Shown here: piece after piece, positions 1-8,833 of the stretch
Layout of the letters: the number at the start of each line of letters is the position of its first letter
Numbering within the stretch: position 1 is the stretch's first letter
Assembly (NCBI GenBank): GCA_902615975.1
Contig: CACMRC010000002.1
Span: forward strand, 106,212-170,211
Length of the DNA: 64,000 bases
DNA from: an uncultured Pelagibacteraceae bacterium
Lineage (GTDB): Bacteria > Pseudomonadota > Alphaproteobacteria > Pelagibacterales > Pelagibacteraceae
Direction of reading: 5' to 3'
Notes under the pieces: generated by a model
Databases searched by the model: none
Seen by the model: the letters and a program-made list of their open reading frames with translations, nothing else
Told to the model about the DNA's origin: nothing
Made by a program: the position numbers and the translations under genes

Positions 1-122
1 ATTTTAAAAATAATTCAAATCTAAAAGTGCGACAGCTTTTAGGATTAAATTATGAATATCCAAAAATTATGGATGAGAGTAAAAAAACAAATAATATTGG
101 TTTAGGTTATAAAGCTAAATAA
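1..122 (+). CDS. C-terminal end of an unidentified protein (partial)
   Basis: An open frame enters from the left edge (codons begin at base 3) and ends with TAA at 120-122, giving about 39 residues. The visible end is lysine- and asparagine-rich and includes RQLLGLNYEYPKIMDES. The pattern of a short helix followed by YPK/YPS and a tail vaguely recalls the C-terminus of NAD-dependent sugar epimerases, but this is too little for a family call. It lies 135 bases before a sugar-dehydrogenase-like operon on the same strand. The frame is probably real because it stays open to the window edge and stops cleanly before an AT-rich spacer. Confidence 0.5.
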   Translation, partial: FKNNSNLKVRQLLGLNYEYPKIMDESKKTNNIGLGYKAK

Positions 123-257
123 AATCTATATTTTTAATTTAAATTCTCTATAAATATAAAAAAAAATAAACAGAATTAAAAATATTAAGCTAATAGAATT
201 TGTAACATTACGATTTTAAAAAAAAAGAGTATTTATAAAGGGTGGAGGAATAGGAAA

Positions 258-1019
258 ATGAAAGTAAAATATTATGATCTAGAAAATAAAAGAGTATTTA
301 TTACAGGCGGAGGATCAGGAATTGGAGCTTCAATTGTTGAACATTTTTGTGAACAAGGTTCTGAGGTTTACTTCATAGATATTAAAGTGTCAGAGGCTGA
401 AAAATTAATTGAAGATATAAAAAATAAAAAATATTCAATACCAACTTTTATTGAATGTGATTTGTTAAATATAAAACAACTTCAAAAGACAATTGTAGAC
501 ATCATTGATCAAAAAGGCCCAATTGATATTTTAATCAACAATGCTGCAAATGACACAAGACACAAAATTGACGATGTTACAGAAGAATATTGGAACGAAA
601 GAATGAATGTAAACTTAAGACATTATTTTTTCACAGTTCAGTCAGTTAAAAAATCAATGATTGAAAATAAGGGTGGTGTAATTGTCAATATAGGATCTTC
701 GTCTTGGATGGTTGGACAAGGTGGTATGGCAGCTTATACAGCCGCAAAATCTGGAGTAGTTGGTTTAACAAGATCATTTGCAAGAGATTTAGGTGAATTT
801 AACATTAGAGTTAACTCAGTAGTACCAGGCTGGGTCTTAACACAAAGACAAATTGACCTTTGGTTAAACGAGGAATCTGAAAAAGATTTAATGAAAAACC
901 AATGTTTAAAATCGAGATTGTTGCCACATGAACTTGCTCAAGCAGTTTTATTTTTTTCATCCGAACAATCAGGTGGATGCACAAATCAATCTTACATTGT
1001 TGATAAAGGTTGGTTGTAA
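258..1019 (+). CDS. SDR-family NAD(P)-dependent dehydrogenase, probably sugar 1-dehydrogenase type
   Basis: A classical short-chain dehydrogenase of 253 residues. The Rossmann motif TGGGSGIG lies at residues 16-23, NNAA at 94-97, the active-site serine in GSSS around 146-149, and the YxxxK pair at Y160/K164. The ATG is preceded by a strong GGAGG Shine-Dalgarno sequence at 244-248. The next two genes, a mutarotase and a Gfo/Idh oxidoreductase, are almost contiguous, so the likely substrate is a free sugar such as galactose, fucose or arabinose, with oxidation of C1 to a lactone. The exact sugar is not readable from the sequence. The cofactor loop after beta-2 carries an aspartate (D41), which usually favours NAD over NADP. 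Confidence 0.85.
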   Translation: MKVKYYDLENKRVFITGGGSGIGASIVEHFCEQGSEVYFIDIKVSEAEKLIEDIKNKKYSIPTFIECDLLNIKQLQKTIVDIIDQKGPIDILINNAANDTRHKIDDVTEEYWNERMNVNLRHYFFTVQSVKKSMIENKGGVIVNIGSSSWMVGQGGMAAYTAAKSGVVGLTRSFARDLGEFNIRVNSVVPGWVLTQRQIDLWLNEESEKDLMKNQCLKSRLLPHELAQAVLFFSSEQSGGCTNQSYIVDKGWL

Positions 1020-2011
1020 TAAGCTTTGTGAAAGTACAAAGCTCAATAATAGAAAATAAGTATCTAAGAATTAAATCAATTAACATCGGTGCTTGTCTGT
1101 ATGAGGTTTTTGATAAGCAAAAGAGGATAAATTTAATCTTAAATCTTGGTCCTACAAAAAATTATAGCAATAAAAATTTTTATGTAGGCGCTACGTGTGG
1201 TCGGTATGCAGGAAGAATATCAAATTCGAAATTTAAGATTAAAAATAAAACTTATAAACTCGATGGCAATGAAGGAAGAAATACACTGCATGGAGGAAAA
1301 ATAGGATTTGATAGATTTGAATGGAAAATAAAACATCATTCAAAAACTAAAATTATTTATCAACTGCTATCTAAAAATTTAGACCAAGGTTTTCCAGGAG
1401 ATCTGAATTCAGAGTGTATTTTTGAAATTAAAAATAAAAGTTTAATTATTAAATACCAATATAAAACAAATCAATTAACGCATGTTAATTTAACAAATCA
1501 TAGTTATTGGAATTTAAATAAAAATAAAAAAGAGACCATTTTTAATCATGATTTAAAAATTAATTCAGAAAAATATCTTGAAGTAAACAACAAATTGATC
1601 CCAACTGGCAAAATTAAAAAAGTAAAAAATACTATTAATGATTTCAGTAAATTTCAAAATATTGGAGAAAAAATAAATGTTATCAAAAACAAAAATACAG
1701 AAATAATACCAAATAAAATAAATGCAGTAGGATTTGATTTAACATTTTGTATTAAAAAAAATTCCAAAAATTATTTAGCCTCATTAAAAAATAAAAAAAC
1801 CAATACTCAATTAGATTTTTATTCAAATCTTCCTGGGGTACAACTTTATACCAGTCAGGGCTTGCGATACAAAAATAAACTTACTCCTTACCAGGGTGTT
1901 TGTTTGGAAACTCAACACTATCCAGATGCACCGAATAATAAAAATTTTCCAAGTACTTTAATTAAACCCAAAAAACTTTATAAGTACTTTACAAAAATCA
2001 ATATTTCATAA
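1010..2011 (+). CDS. galM: Aldose 1-epimerase (mutarotase, GalM family)
   Basis: Interconverts alpha and beta anomers of free hexoses, supplying the anomer used by the neighbouring sugar dehydrogenase. Family signatures are LHGG (residues 93-96), NHSYWNL (163-169, catalytic His164) and CLETQHYPDAPN (298-309, catalytic Glu300), numbered from the TTG at 1010. That start overlaps the previous stop. A GTG at 1028 in the same frame (six codons later) is an equally good start, and neither has a clear ribosome-binding site. Length (about 330 residues) fits the family. It is lysine- and asparagine-rich in the middle, as expected for AT-rich DNA. The gene is followed by one base and then the ATG of the oxidoreductase, so the three genes form one operon. 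Confidence 0.88.
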   Translation: MVVISFVKVQSSIIENKYLRIKSINIGACLYEVFDKQKRINLILNLGPTKNYSNKNFYVGATCGRYAGRISNSKFKIKNKTYKLDGNEGRNTLHGGKIGFDRFEWKIKHHSKTKIIYQLLSKNLDQGFPGDLNSECIFEIKNKSLIIKYQYKTNQLTHVNLTNHSYWNLNKNKKETIFNHDLKINSEKYLEVNNKLIPTGKIKKVKNTINDFSKFQNIGEKINVIKNKNTEIIPNKINAVGFDLTFCIKKNSKNYLASLKNKKTNTQLDFYSNLPGVQLYTSQGLRYKNKLTPYQGVCLETQHYPDAPNNKNFPSTLIKPKKLYKYFTKINIS

Positions 2012-2012
2012 A

Positions 2013-3050
2013 ATGAATAAAAAAATAAACATATCAATTGTTGGAACTGGATTAATGGGATTGCAGCACATAAAGGCAATTTTAAAATCAAAAAAAACTA
2101 ATCTCCATTCGATAGTAGATATTAGTAATAACGCTAAAAATTTATCAAAAAAATATAAAATTCCACTATATTCAAATGTAGATGAACTTTTAAACTCAAA
2201 AAATTTAGATGCAGTGATTGTTGCTACCCCAAATCAACTCCATAAAAAGCATACAGTCGGTTTTTTAAAGAAAAAAATTCCAGTGTTATTAGAAAAACCT
2301 ATTTCAGATAATATTAATTCAGCTAAAAAAATTATTAGTAGTGCTAATAAAAATAAAACACCGCTATTGATAGGGTATCACAGAAGACATAACTCAATAG
2401 TAACAAAGGTAAAAGGTCTTATCGACAAAGGAAAACTGGGAAAAATTGTTTCAGCAAATGTGTTGTGTTGGCTTTATAAACACAAAGCTTATTACAAAGA
2501 AAAATGGAGAATAAGTAAAGGAGGAGGGCCTCTAGGGATCAATTTAGTCCATGATATCGATATGATTTGTTATTTACTTGGATCTATTAAATACGTTCAA
2601 GCCTTTACAACTAATAAAACTAGAAAATTTATAGTTGAAGATACAGCAACAATAAGCCTGATCTTTAATTCAGGAGCACTTTGTACATTAAATTTATCAG
2701 ATACAATTGTTGCACCATGGAGTTATGAATTAACTGCAGGAGAAAATCCCACTTACCCAATTACTAACCAATCTGCATATATGATCGGAGGTACCAGAGG
2801 TTCTTTGCAGTTTCCTAACCTTAAATATTGGTTCTATAAAAAAGAGAGAAGTTGGTGGAATAAGATATTTGTTAATGAAGATAAAAATAAAAAAGATGAT
2901 AATACATTAGTTAATCAAATTGATCATTTTGCTGATGTAATTTCAAAAAAAGTTAAGCCTAAAGTAAATGGAAATGATGGTTTAAATTCTCTTAAAATTT
3001 TTGCAGCAATAAAAAAAAGTGCCAAAACTGGTAAAAAGGTAAGAATATAA
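2013..3050 (+). CDS. Gfo/Idh/MocA family oxidoreductase
   Basis: NAD(P)-dependent oxidoreductase of the glucose-fructose/inositol dehydrogenase family, 345 residues. The N-terminal Rossmann motif GTGLMG is at 11-16, the diagnostic EKP at 94-96 (K95 catalytic), and the HDID motif at 180-183 gives the usual Asp/His pair. The C-terminal alpha/beta domain forms the sugar-binding half. It starts one base after the mutarotase stop and ends the operon. Substrate cannot be inferred beyond a sugar, polyol or sugar acid; with the SDR and mutarotase it suggests a non-phosphorylated sugar oxidation route. Confidence 0.85.
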   Translation: MNKKINISIVGTGLMGLQHIKAILKSKKTNLHSIVDISNNAKNLSKKYKIPLYSNVDELLNSKNLDAVIVATPNQLHKKHTVGFLKKKIPVLLEKPISDNINSAKKIISSANKNKTPLLIGYHRRHNSIVTKVKGLIDKGKLGKIVSANVLCWLYKHKAYYKEKWRISKGGGPLGINLVHDIDMICYLLGSIKYVQAFTTNKTRKFIVEDTATISLIFNSGALCTLNLSDTIVAPWSYELTAGENPTYPITNQSAYMIGGTRGSLQFPNLKYWFYKKERSWWNKIFVNEDKNKKDDNTLVNQIDHFADVISKKVKPKVNGNDGLNSLKIFAAIKKSAKTGKKVRI

Positions 3051-3111
3051 AATTTTTATTAAACTTTAAATCATTCATTGTTTTGACATATTTTATTTGT
3101 TAACTTTTCTC

Positions 3112-3621
3112 ATGAAAAAAATTATCTTACTTATAGTATTCAGTTTCTTATTTTTTACAAATTCAAATGCTGCGTGTGACGATCCCTTAACTGAAGGAGT
3201 TGATTATTCTAATTGTAGATTTTCAGACTCTCAAGATTTACAAGGTAGTTATCTTCCAAATTCAAATCTTTCATTTGCGAGTTTTATTCAAGTAAATTTT
3301 GACAAAAGTATTATGATGACTTCAAATCTATCATTTGGAACTTTTCCAGAGTCTACATTTGTAAGAGCTAATCTTTATGAGGCTATTTCTATAGGTGCAA
3401 ATTTTGAAAAAACTAATTTTACTGGAGCCAACTTGACTAGAGTCGATTTTATGGGTGCAACATTAATCGAAGCTAACTTTCAAAACTCTAATTTAATGGA
3501 AGCCAACTTTACATCATCTAACATTACCAATGCTAATTTTGATGGAGCTAATTTAACTGGAGCTACGTGGACTAATGGTCAAACTTGTGGTCCAGAGTCT
3601 ATAAGTACTTGCAAACAATAA
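3112..3621 (+). CDS. Secreted pentapeptide-repeat protein
   Basis: I place the start at ATG 3112, giving MKKIILL followed by a hydrophobic stretch and a cleavage site after SNA (signal peptide about 20 residues). A TTG 15 bases upstream (3097) is in frame but would spoil the signal peptide. The mature protein carries tandem A(N/D)L/F-type pentapeptides such as GANLT, EANFQ and NANFDGANL, which fold as a right-handed quadrilateral beta-helix. Two Cys pairs flank the repeats, at the N-terminus (ACDDP, NCRF) and at the end (TCGPESISTCKQ), likely forming disulfides in the periplasm. No enzymatic motif is present and the function is unknown. Confidence 0.8.
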   Translation: MKKIILLIVFSFLFFTNSNAACDDPLTEGVDYSNCRFSDSQDLQGSYLPNSNLSFASFIQVNFDKSIMMTSNLSFGTFPESTFVRANLYEAISIGANFEKTNFTGANLTRVDFMGATLIEANFQNSNLMEANFTSSNITNANFDGANLTGATWTNGQTCGPESISTCKQ

Positions 3622-3624
3622 TTA

Positions 3625-3918
3625 ATGAATACTTCAGTAAATACTGATGATGTTATATTTAATTTTTTTAAGCAAATTTGTGATGAAAAAGATGACCAAA
3701 AATGCGTTGAACTTGGAAACGAGTGGATAAAGGCAATGGAAACTAATTTGTCTGAAATGGAAAAAAACCTTAATGGAGCTGATTATATTAAGCATAAAGA
3801 TGACATTCAAAGTAATAGAAACCATTTAAATAGCTTAAAAAACAAAACTTCATCTGAGTGGAGAGAATACGCCACACAATGTATGGTCGAAATAATGAAT
3901 CATAAAACTCAGAAATAA
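3625..3918 (+). CDS. Small cytoplasmic protein of unknown function (97 residues)
   Basis: Begins three bases after the pentapeptide gene, so probably cotranscribed. It has no signal peptide or membrane segment. It is predicted helical, acidic in the first half (ICDEKDDQKCVELG) with three cysteines (C19, C27 and one near residue 87) and a central amphipathic stretch around NLSEMEKNLNG. The family is not recognised. The possibility that it is a DUF of the Asp/Glu-rich helical-bundle kind cannot be tested by eye. Confidence 0.6.
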   Translation: MNTSVNTDDVIFNFFKQICDEKDDQKCVELGNEWIKAMETNLSEMEKNLNGADYIKHKDDIQSNRNHLNSLKNKTSSEWREYATQCMVEIMNHKTQK

Positions 3919-3965
3919 TAAATTTTAAAAACACTTTCCATAATAAACAAAATGTACTAAGTATA

Positions 3966-4036
3966 TTTATAAGGGGTGTCTTAACAGACTGAGATTATAC
4001 CCAAAGAACCTGTCCGGTAATTCAGAAAGGGATAAA
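3966..4036 (+). promoter_or_regulatory. TPP (THI-box) riboswitch upstream of thiV
   Basis: The conserved aptamer elements are in order: GGGGTG (3973-3978), CTGAGA (3989-3994), ACCC (3999-4002), GAACCTG (4006-4012) and AGGGA (4028-4032). P2 pairs 3974-3979 with 3997-4002. A short P1 pairs TTTAT (3966-3970) with ATAAA (4032-4036), which directly abuts the ATG at 4037. The AAAGGG at 4026-4031 is both aptamer sequence and the only plausible ribosome-binding site, so ligand binding should block translation. TPP riboswitches in front of this symporter are known in SAR11. Confidence 0.92.
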
Positions 4037-5476
4037 ATGGATAAAACATATTTTTTAAATCAATCAACATCATTAATATTAGTAATAGCAATAAGTTTAA
4101 TATTTGCTTTTTTAGGAATTCTTCATTCTAAAAAATTTAAAGGAATTAATAATTATTTAACTGCAAATAGAAACATTGGTTTATTTTCACTTACTACAAG
4201 CCTTGTAGCATCAGCTTTAGGAGCTTGGATTTTATTTGGACCAGTTGCGGCCGCAACGTGGGGTGGAGCAGGTGCTGTAATTGGTTATGCATTAGGCACA
4301 GCTTTTCCAATGATTTTCTTAATTTATTTTGGAAAAAAAATTAGAAATGAGTTTCCAAAAGGATCTTCTTTAGTTGAGTTTATGAGAAAGAAATTTGGCA
4401 AAAGTCTATTTAAGTTAATATTGTTAATGACAATCTTTTATATGTTCATTTTTCTTTGTGCAGAAGTAACGGCAGTTGCTGTATTAATTAATTATATATC
4501 TGGAACAGAATTGTGGATTACAGCATTAATAGTCTTGGTAGCTACCTTAAGTTACACTCTTTATGGGGGATTAAGAGCATCAATATTTACTGACAATATT
4601 CAAATGATTGTAATTGGTGTTTTGTTGTTTATTTTGATTTCAATTATTAGTTCCTCTTCAGGAAATAATTTCTCGTTTTCTTTAATTAATGAGAAAAATC
4701 CTCAATTATTAAGTTCAAATTATATTCCAGGATACACTGCCGGATTAACTTTCTTTATAGCAGTTGCAGCAACAAATTTATTTCATCAAGGAAATTGGCA
4801 AAGAGTGTATGCAGCAAAAGATTATCAAACATTAAAAAGTGGTTTGATTATTTCTTTCTTTATTATTATTCCAATAGTTTTCTTAATGGGTTTTATTGGA
4901 ATGGTTTCATTTTCAATTGATCCATCTGTTAGACCTGATTTAGGATTTTTTAGTTTGTTATTAAAAGATCAAACTGAGATTTTATCCTTATTGATCGTTA
5001 TCCTTGGTCTTGCATTAACAATTTCTACTGTTGATACTTTGGTTAATGCTATTTCAAGTTTGTTTGTAATTGATGGCAAAGCAACTTTTAACTTAGATAA
5101 AAAAACTGATTACTTAAAAATATCTAAATATTTTATTTTAATCTTGTCTGTAATTGCTTTTGGAGTTGCTTCAAAAGGATTTGATATTTTATATTTATTC
5201 CTTCTTGCAGATTTATTTTGTTGTGCTTTTGTAGTGACTGTTTTTTATAGTTTCTATAATAAAGTGAATGAAAAAACTGCTTATGTTTCAATTATAATTG
5301 GTCTATTTGCTGGATTTTTAATGTTTCCATTTCCAGATTTTTCTAAAAGTTTGTTAGTTGGAGTATTTTTGTCTAAAGACTTGTTTTCACCTTTTATATC
5401 TCAATCTTTATTATTTTTATCATTTTTGATTGCAACTTTCTTACCTGCAGTAATTTTAAAAATTAAATTTAGATAG
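4037..5476 (+). CDS. thiV: Sodium:solute symporter, ThiV-type (thiamine precursor uptake)
   Basis: A 479-residue integral membrane protein of the sodium/solute symporter (SSS) family with about 13 hydrophobic segments. SSS features include the N-terminal repeat SLVASALGAW, the GGLRASIFTDNIQ stretch and TISTVDTLVNA near residue 335. In SAR11 the symporter under a TPP riboswitch has been proposed to import the pyrimidine precursor of thiamine (HMP or a relative), since these cells lack thiC. The riboswitch immediately upstream is strong evidence for that role, but the transported molecule is inferred. Its 3' end overlaps the convergent thioredoxin-like gene by 8 bases. Confidence 0.88.
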   Translation: MDKTYFLNQSTSLILVIAISLIFAFLGILHSKKFKGINNYLTANRNIGLFSLTTSLVASALGAWILFGPVAAATWGGAGAVIGYALGTAFPMIFLIYFGKKIRNEFPKGSSLVEFMRKKFGKSLFKLILLMTIFYMFIFLCAEVTAVAVLINYISGTELWITALIVLVATLSYTLYGGLRASIFTDNIQMIVIGVLLFILISIISSSSGNNFSFSLINEKNPQLLSSNYIPGYTAGLTFFIAVAATNLFHQGNWQRVYAAKDYQTLKSGLIISFFIIIPIVFLMGFIGMVSFSIDPSVRPDLGFFSLLLKDQTEILSLLIVILGLALTISTVDTLVNAISSLFVIDGKATFNLDKKTDYLKISKYFILILSVIAFGVASKGFDILYLFLLADLFCCAFVVTVFYSFYNKVNEKTAYVSIIIGLFAGFLMFPFPDFSKSLLVGVFLSKDLFSPFISQSLLFLSFLIATFLPAVILKIKFR

Positions 5477-5837
5477 AGGATTTTAAAGCATCATAAATTA
5501 GTTCTTTGGTAGTCTCACCGATACTTCTATAAATTTCTTTATTATCTTTAAAAATTAAAAGTGTAGTTTGATATTGAACATTAAAAAATTGAGCAATTTC
5601 TTTATTTGTTACATCAAAAGCAAAGTATTCCATATTATTAAAATCTTTTTTTGCTTTTTTTAACACTTTCATTTGACCCGCACACGATGAGCAATATTTA
5701 ATCCAAGAACTTACTACAACAACTTTTCCTTCTGATAGAGCTTTATCGAATAACTCTTTGCTATAGGTAGTTTCCTTCCCAATTGACTTGGTGCTAAATG
5801 CTAATGCAAAACAGATAAATATTAAAAATTTTTTCAT
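5469..5837 (-). CDS. Periplasmic thioredoxin-fold protein with CSSC motif
   Basis: 122 residues with an N-terminal signal peptide (first 20 residues) and a thioredoxin-like domain. The redox pair is C49-S-S-C52, unlike the CGPC of cytoplasmic thioredoxin. The strand before it is VVVVSSWIKYC, and the later NVQYQTTLLIF supplies the cis-loop region with Thr-Thr in place of the usual Thr-Pro. It is short, as for thioredoxin_7-like or DsbD-gamma-like proteins. It probably takes part in periplasmic thiol-disulfide exchange or metal-centre assembly; the partner is unknown. It stands alone on the minus strand and overlaps the end of thiV. Confidence 0.75.
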   Translation of the reverse strand: MKKFLIFICFALAFSTKSIGKETTYSKELFDKALSEGKVVVVSSWIKYCSSCAGQMKVLKKAKKDFNNMEYFAFDVTNKEIAQFFNVQYQTTLLIFKDNKEIYRSIGETTKELIYDALKSSI

Positions 5838-5906
5838 ACATAAACATATTTAAACAAATTTTAATTCATTGTAATAACATAAATTGTCTCTATATATCCT
5901 TAACTC

Positions 5907-6842
5907 ATGTCAAATAATCAAATAAGTATAAATAATTTATCAAAAGTATTCGATAATGGATTTGAGGCATTAAAAAATATAAATCTAAATATCAAAAAAG
6001 GTGAAATTTTTGCAATGCTTGGACCAAATGGTGCTGGAAAAACCACACTTATAAGCATTATTTGCGGAATAGTTAGACTTTCCTCAGGCAAGGTAACTGT
6101 TGATGACCTTGACATAATTAAAGATTATAGATCGACTAGATCTAAAATTGGATTAGTTCCACAAGAGTTAACATTAGAACAATTTGAGAGTGTGTTTAAT
6201 AATGTTTCATATTCAAGAGGTCTTTATGGCAAAAAACCTAATCCAGAATATATAGAAAGGATTTTAAAAGATTTAAGTTTATGGGATAAAAAAGATTTAA
6301 GTCTTAGGCAATTATCTGGTGGAATGAAAAGAAGAGTATTAATTGCAAAAGCTTTATCTCATGAACCATCTATTTTATTTTTAGACGAACCTACCGCTGG
6401 TGTAGACGTTGAGCTAAGAAAAGATATGTGGAAGATAGTTGAAGATTTGAGAAAAACTGGTGTAACAATTATTTTAACTACGCATTATATAGAGGAAGCT
6501 GAAGCGATTGCGGATCGCGTAGGTGTTATAAATCAAGGTGAAATTATTGTAGTAGATGAAACTAAAGAATTATTGAAAAAAATGGGTCATAAAAAACTTA
6601 CAGTAGACTTACAAGAAGAAATTTTTCAAATACCTAACAGTTTAGAAAAATATAATCTTGAAATTGGAAAAGATAATATGTCGTTAGATTATACATATAA
6701 TGTTCAAGCAAAACAAACAGGGATCACAAATTTGCTCCAAGATTTAAAAGATGCAGGACTAAAATTAAAAGATTTAAAAACAGAACAAAGCACATTAGAA
6801 AAAATATTTGTTACTTTAGTTAAGGAAAACAATGAAATTTAA
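5907..6842 (+). CDS. ABC transporter ATP-binding protein (YadG/NodI type)
   Basis: 311 residues. Walker [10 protein letters not shown] at 39-47, Q-loop around Q86, signature LSGGM at 136-140, Walker B ILFLDEPT at 156-163, and the H-loop His in [11 protein letters not shown]-terminal extension of about 90 residues follows the nucleotide-binding domain, typical of DrrA/NodI/YadG exporters. It energises the ABC-2 permease encoded immediately downstream with an 11-base overlap. The exported molecule is unknown; YadGH-type systems are implicated in polysaccharide, lipid or drug export. Confidence 0.88.
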   Translation: MSNNQISINNLSKVFDNGFEALKNINLNIKKGEIFAMLGPNGAGKTTLISIICGIVRLSSGKVTVDDLDIIKDYRSTRSKIGLVPQELTLEQFESVFNNVSYSRGLYGKKPNPEYIERILKDLSLWDKKDLSLRQLSGGMKRRVLIAKALSHEPSILFLDEPTAGVDVELRKDMWKIVEDLRKTGVTIILTTHYIEEAEAIADRVGVINQGEIIVVDETKELLKKMGHKKLTVDLQEEIFQIPNSLEKYNLEIGKDNMSLDYTYNVQAKQTGITNLLQDLKDAGLKLKDLKTEQSTLEKIFVTLVKENNEI

Positions 6843-7599
6843 TTATTACGCATTCAAAGCAATTTATCTTCATGAAATGGATAGATTTAGAAGAACATTG
6901 ATGCAATCTTTGTTATCACCAGTTTTATCAACTTCTTTATACTTTATTGTTTTTGGTTCAGTTATAGGCGGTTATGTGCAAAAAATTGATGGGATAAGTT
7001 ATGGATCATACATTGTACCTGGATTGTTGATGCTGACCCTTTTAACACAGTCAATTAGCAATACTTCATTTGGTATTTTTTTTCCTAAATTTAATGGAAC
7101 AATTTACGAAATTTTAGCAGCACCAATTTCAACTCTAGAGATAGTTCTTGCTTTTGTTGGTGCTGGGGCAACCAAAACACTAATAGTTGGTTTAATGATT
7201 TTTTTAACATCTACTTTTTTTGTTGAAGTTGAAGTTAAATACCCATTGTTGATGATATTTCTTTTAGTATTAGTTTCATTTACTTTTGCTTTATTTGGTT
7301 TCTTAATTGGTTTGATGAGTTCAAATTTTGAACAAATGTCAATTATTCCTTCTTTGGTGATAACACCAATGGTTTTTTTAGGCGGTAGCTTATATTCTTT
7401 AGATATGCTTCCAGAGTTTTGGCAAATAGTTACTTATTTTAACCCAGTTGTTTATTTGATAAATGGATTAAGATTTTCTTTTTACGGGGTATCAGACTTT
7501 AATATATGGATAAGCGTAGGTTTAATGATAGCTTTCCTTATTATTTGTATAGGCGTAGTTACTAGCCTGCTTAAAAAAGGTTATAATATGAAAGCTTAA
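6832..7599 (+). CDS. ABC-2 type transporter permease (YadH type)
   Basis: 255 residues with six hydrophobic segments and the ABC-2 layout: a short amphipathic N-terminus ([11 protein letters not shown]), the FGSVIGGYV segment, and the conserved region [24 protein letters not shown] near residue 185-208 that defines the family. It forms the membrane half of the exporter with the overlapping ATPase gene. Translation is probably coupled because its ATG lies inside the end of the ATPase gene. Confidence 0.86.
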   Translation: MKFNYYAFKAIYLHEMDRFRRTLMQSLLSPVLSTSLYFIVFGSVIGGYVQKIDGISYGSYIVPGLLMLTLLTQSISNTSFGIFFPKFNGTIYEILAAPISTLEIVLAFVGAGATKTLIVGLMIFLTSTFFVEVEVKYPLLMIFLLVLVSFTFALFGFLIGLMSSNFEQMSIIPSLVITPMVFLGGSLYSLDMLPEFWQIVTYFNPVVYLINGLRFSFYGVSDFNIWISVGLMIAFLIICIGVVTSLLKKGYNMKA

Positions 7600-7601
7600 C
7601 T

Positions 7602-7766
7602 ATGATTAAATATATTCTTCCAGCTATAATTATTTTTTTAATAGTTTTATTTTGGGAAAAAATTACTGAGTTTGTAGAAAAAAAATTCAATATTAAGCTT
7701 AATTATATTGTCGTTAGCTCAATAATTGTTGCTATTGCGGTAATCCTTTTGCTCCTGAATTATTAG
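7602..7766 (+). CDS. Small two-helix membrane protein (54 residues), unknown
   Basis: ATG two bases after the permease stop, TAG at 7764-7766. The product has two hydrophobic helices (residues 4-18, and 35-52) joined by a charged loop WEKITEFVEKKFNIKLN. Its tight spacing with the ABC permease before it and the 5-base gap to the acetyltransferase after it argue for genuine translation in an operon. No family recognised. It could be an accessory subunit of the exporter. Confidence 0.6.
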   Translation: MIKYILPAIIIFLIVLFWEKITEFVEKKFNIKLNYIVVSSIIVAIAVILLLLNY

Positions 7767-7771
7767 GATTT

Positions 7772-8041
7772 ATGAACAGTCTTGATGTTTCAAATTTTGC
7801 AATAAAGGAAACAGATGGAGTTTTTACTTTTAAAAATGAAAATACAACAATTGGCTTTGTTAGATTTAATGAGAAAGGCGAGGTAGAATATATTTTTGTA
7901 AATCCAATTTTTAGAAAACAAGGTTTAGCAACTAAATTATTAGAATTAGTAAAAGAAAAAACTGGAAAAGAAATAATACTTCAAGAACCAATTAGTCCTT
8001 TAGGATCGAAATTATTAAAATCATTAAATAAATGGAAATAA
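7772..8041 (+). CDS. GNAT-family N-acetyltransferase, short form
   Basis: 89 residues. The acetyl-CoA binding signature is visible as NPIFRKQGLATKLLELV (about residues 47-63; consensus R/Q-x-x-G-x-G/A) after a beta strand EVEYIFV. The protein is shorter than usual GNATs and lacks a long C-terminal half, like the YjdJ/GTNAT small acetyltransferase subfamily with an EYxxTxVPxxxRGxGxA-type core. Substrate unknown. It overlaps the following TauE/SafE gene by 10 bases. Confidence 0.75.
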   Translation: MNSLDVSNFAIKETDGVFTFKNENTTIGFVRFNEKGEVEYIFVNPIFRKQGLATKLLELVKEKTGKEIILQEPISPLGSKLLKSLNKWK

Positions 8042-8779
8042 ACTTCTTATTTTTCTTAACTGTTGTTCCTGCCATTATTTTATATGGAATTGCAAAATCA
8101 GGTCTAGGTGGCTCTATGACTTTAATTTCTGTACCGTTAATGACCATAGTAATGCCATTAAACCAAGCTTTAGGAATTATTTTACCAATATTAATATTTT
8201 CAGATTTTATTGCTGTTTATAAATATAGAAAAGAATTTGACTTAGGAACTTTAAAATTAATGGTTCCATTTGCAGCTATCGGAATATTCATTGGATCATT
8301 AACTTTTTCATATTTTTCAGAGGAATTGCTAAAATTTATTATTGGAGTTATGGGTTTCTTGTTTGCCGGTCATTATTTTTTTTTTAAAAAAAATAAAGAA
8401 AAAAAATCAGAAAAAAACTTTTTTAAAGGTGGTGCTTGCTCACTTGTAGCAGGATTTACAAGTTTTTGTGTACATGCAGGAGGAACTCCTACTAGTCTTT
8501 ATTTACTTCCACTTAGAATGAAAAAAGAAATTTATGTAGGCACAAGAATATTTTTTTTTTACTTTTGTAAATTTAATTAAACTTCCATTATACATTAGTT
8601 TATCTATGACAAACCTTGAGTCTTTTAAACAGTCAGCAACATTGTTTCCAGTTGCATTACTTGGAATATTAATCGGATATCAATTACTTAAAATTATAGA
8701 AGAAAAATTATTTTACAATATTTTATATGCTTTAATTTTTGTTACTAGTGCAAAGCTTTTGTATGATTACCTGGTATGA
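8032..8779 (+). pseudogene. TauE/SafE-family membrane permease, interrupted by a frameshift at a T10 run
   Basis: The intact frame from ATG 8032 encodes a TauE/SafE N-terminal half (YGIAKSGLGGSMTLISVPL, later AGFTSFCVHAGGTP) but runs into a stop at 8578-8580 just after ten consecutive T at 8551-8560. Reading the downstream frame from 8561 restores a typical C-terminal half (TFVNLIKLPLYISLS then NLESFKQS and two membrane segments) ending at TGA 8777-8779. One T fewer would give a normal protein of 248 residues. It is either a sequencing or assembly error in the homopolymer, a recent mutation, or slippage-controlled expression. The family exports sulfite, sulfoacetate or other small anions. Confidence 0.78.
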
Positions 8780-8833
8780 TTTAATAACGCATTAAAATCT
8801 TAAAATAAGTGTTAGATAATAATTATTATAAAA

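Noticed and set aside
3083..3088. TTGACA as a -35 element before the pentapeptide gene
   Set aside because: No acceptable -10 hexamer lies 15-19 bases downstream, and such hexamers are common by chance in AT-rich DNA.
4246..4262. GC-rich codons (GCGGCCGCA) in thiV as a sign of transfer
   Set aside because: Only three or four codons in a conserved Ala-rich motif; too short to separate from chance.
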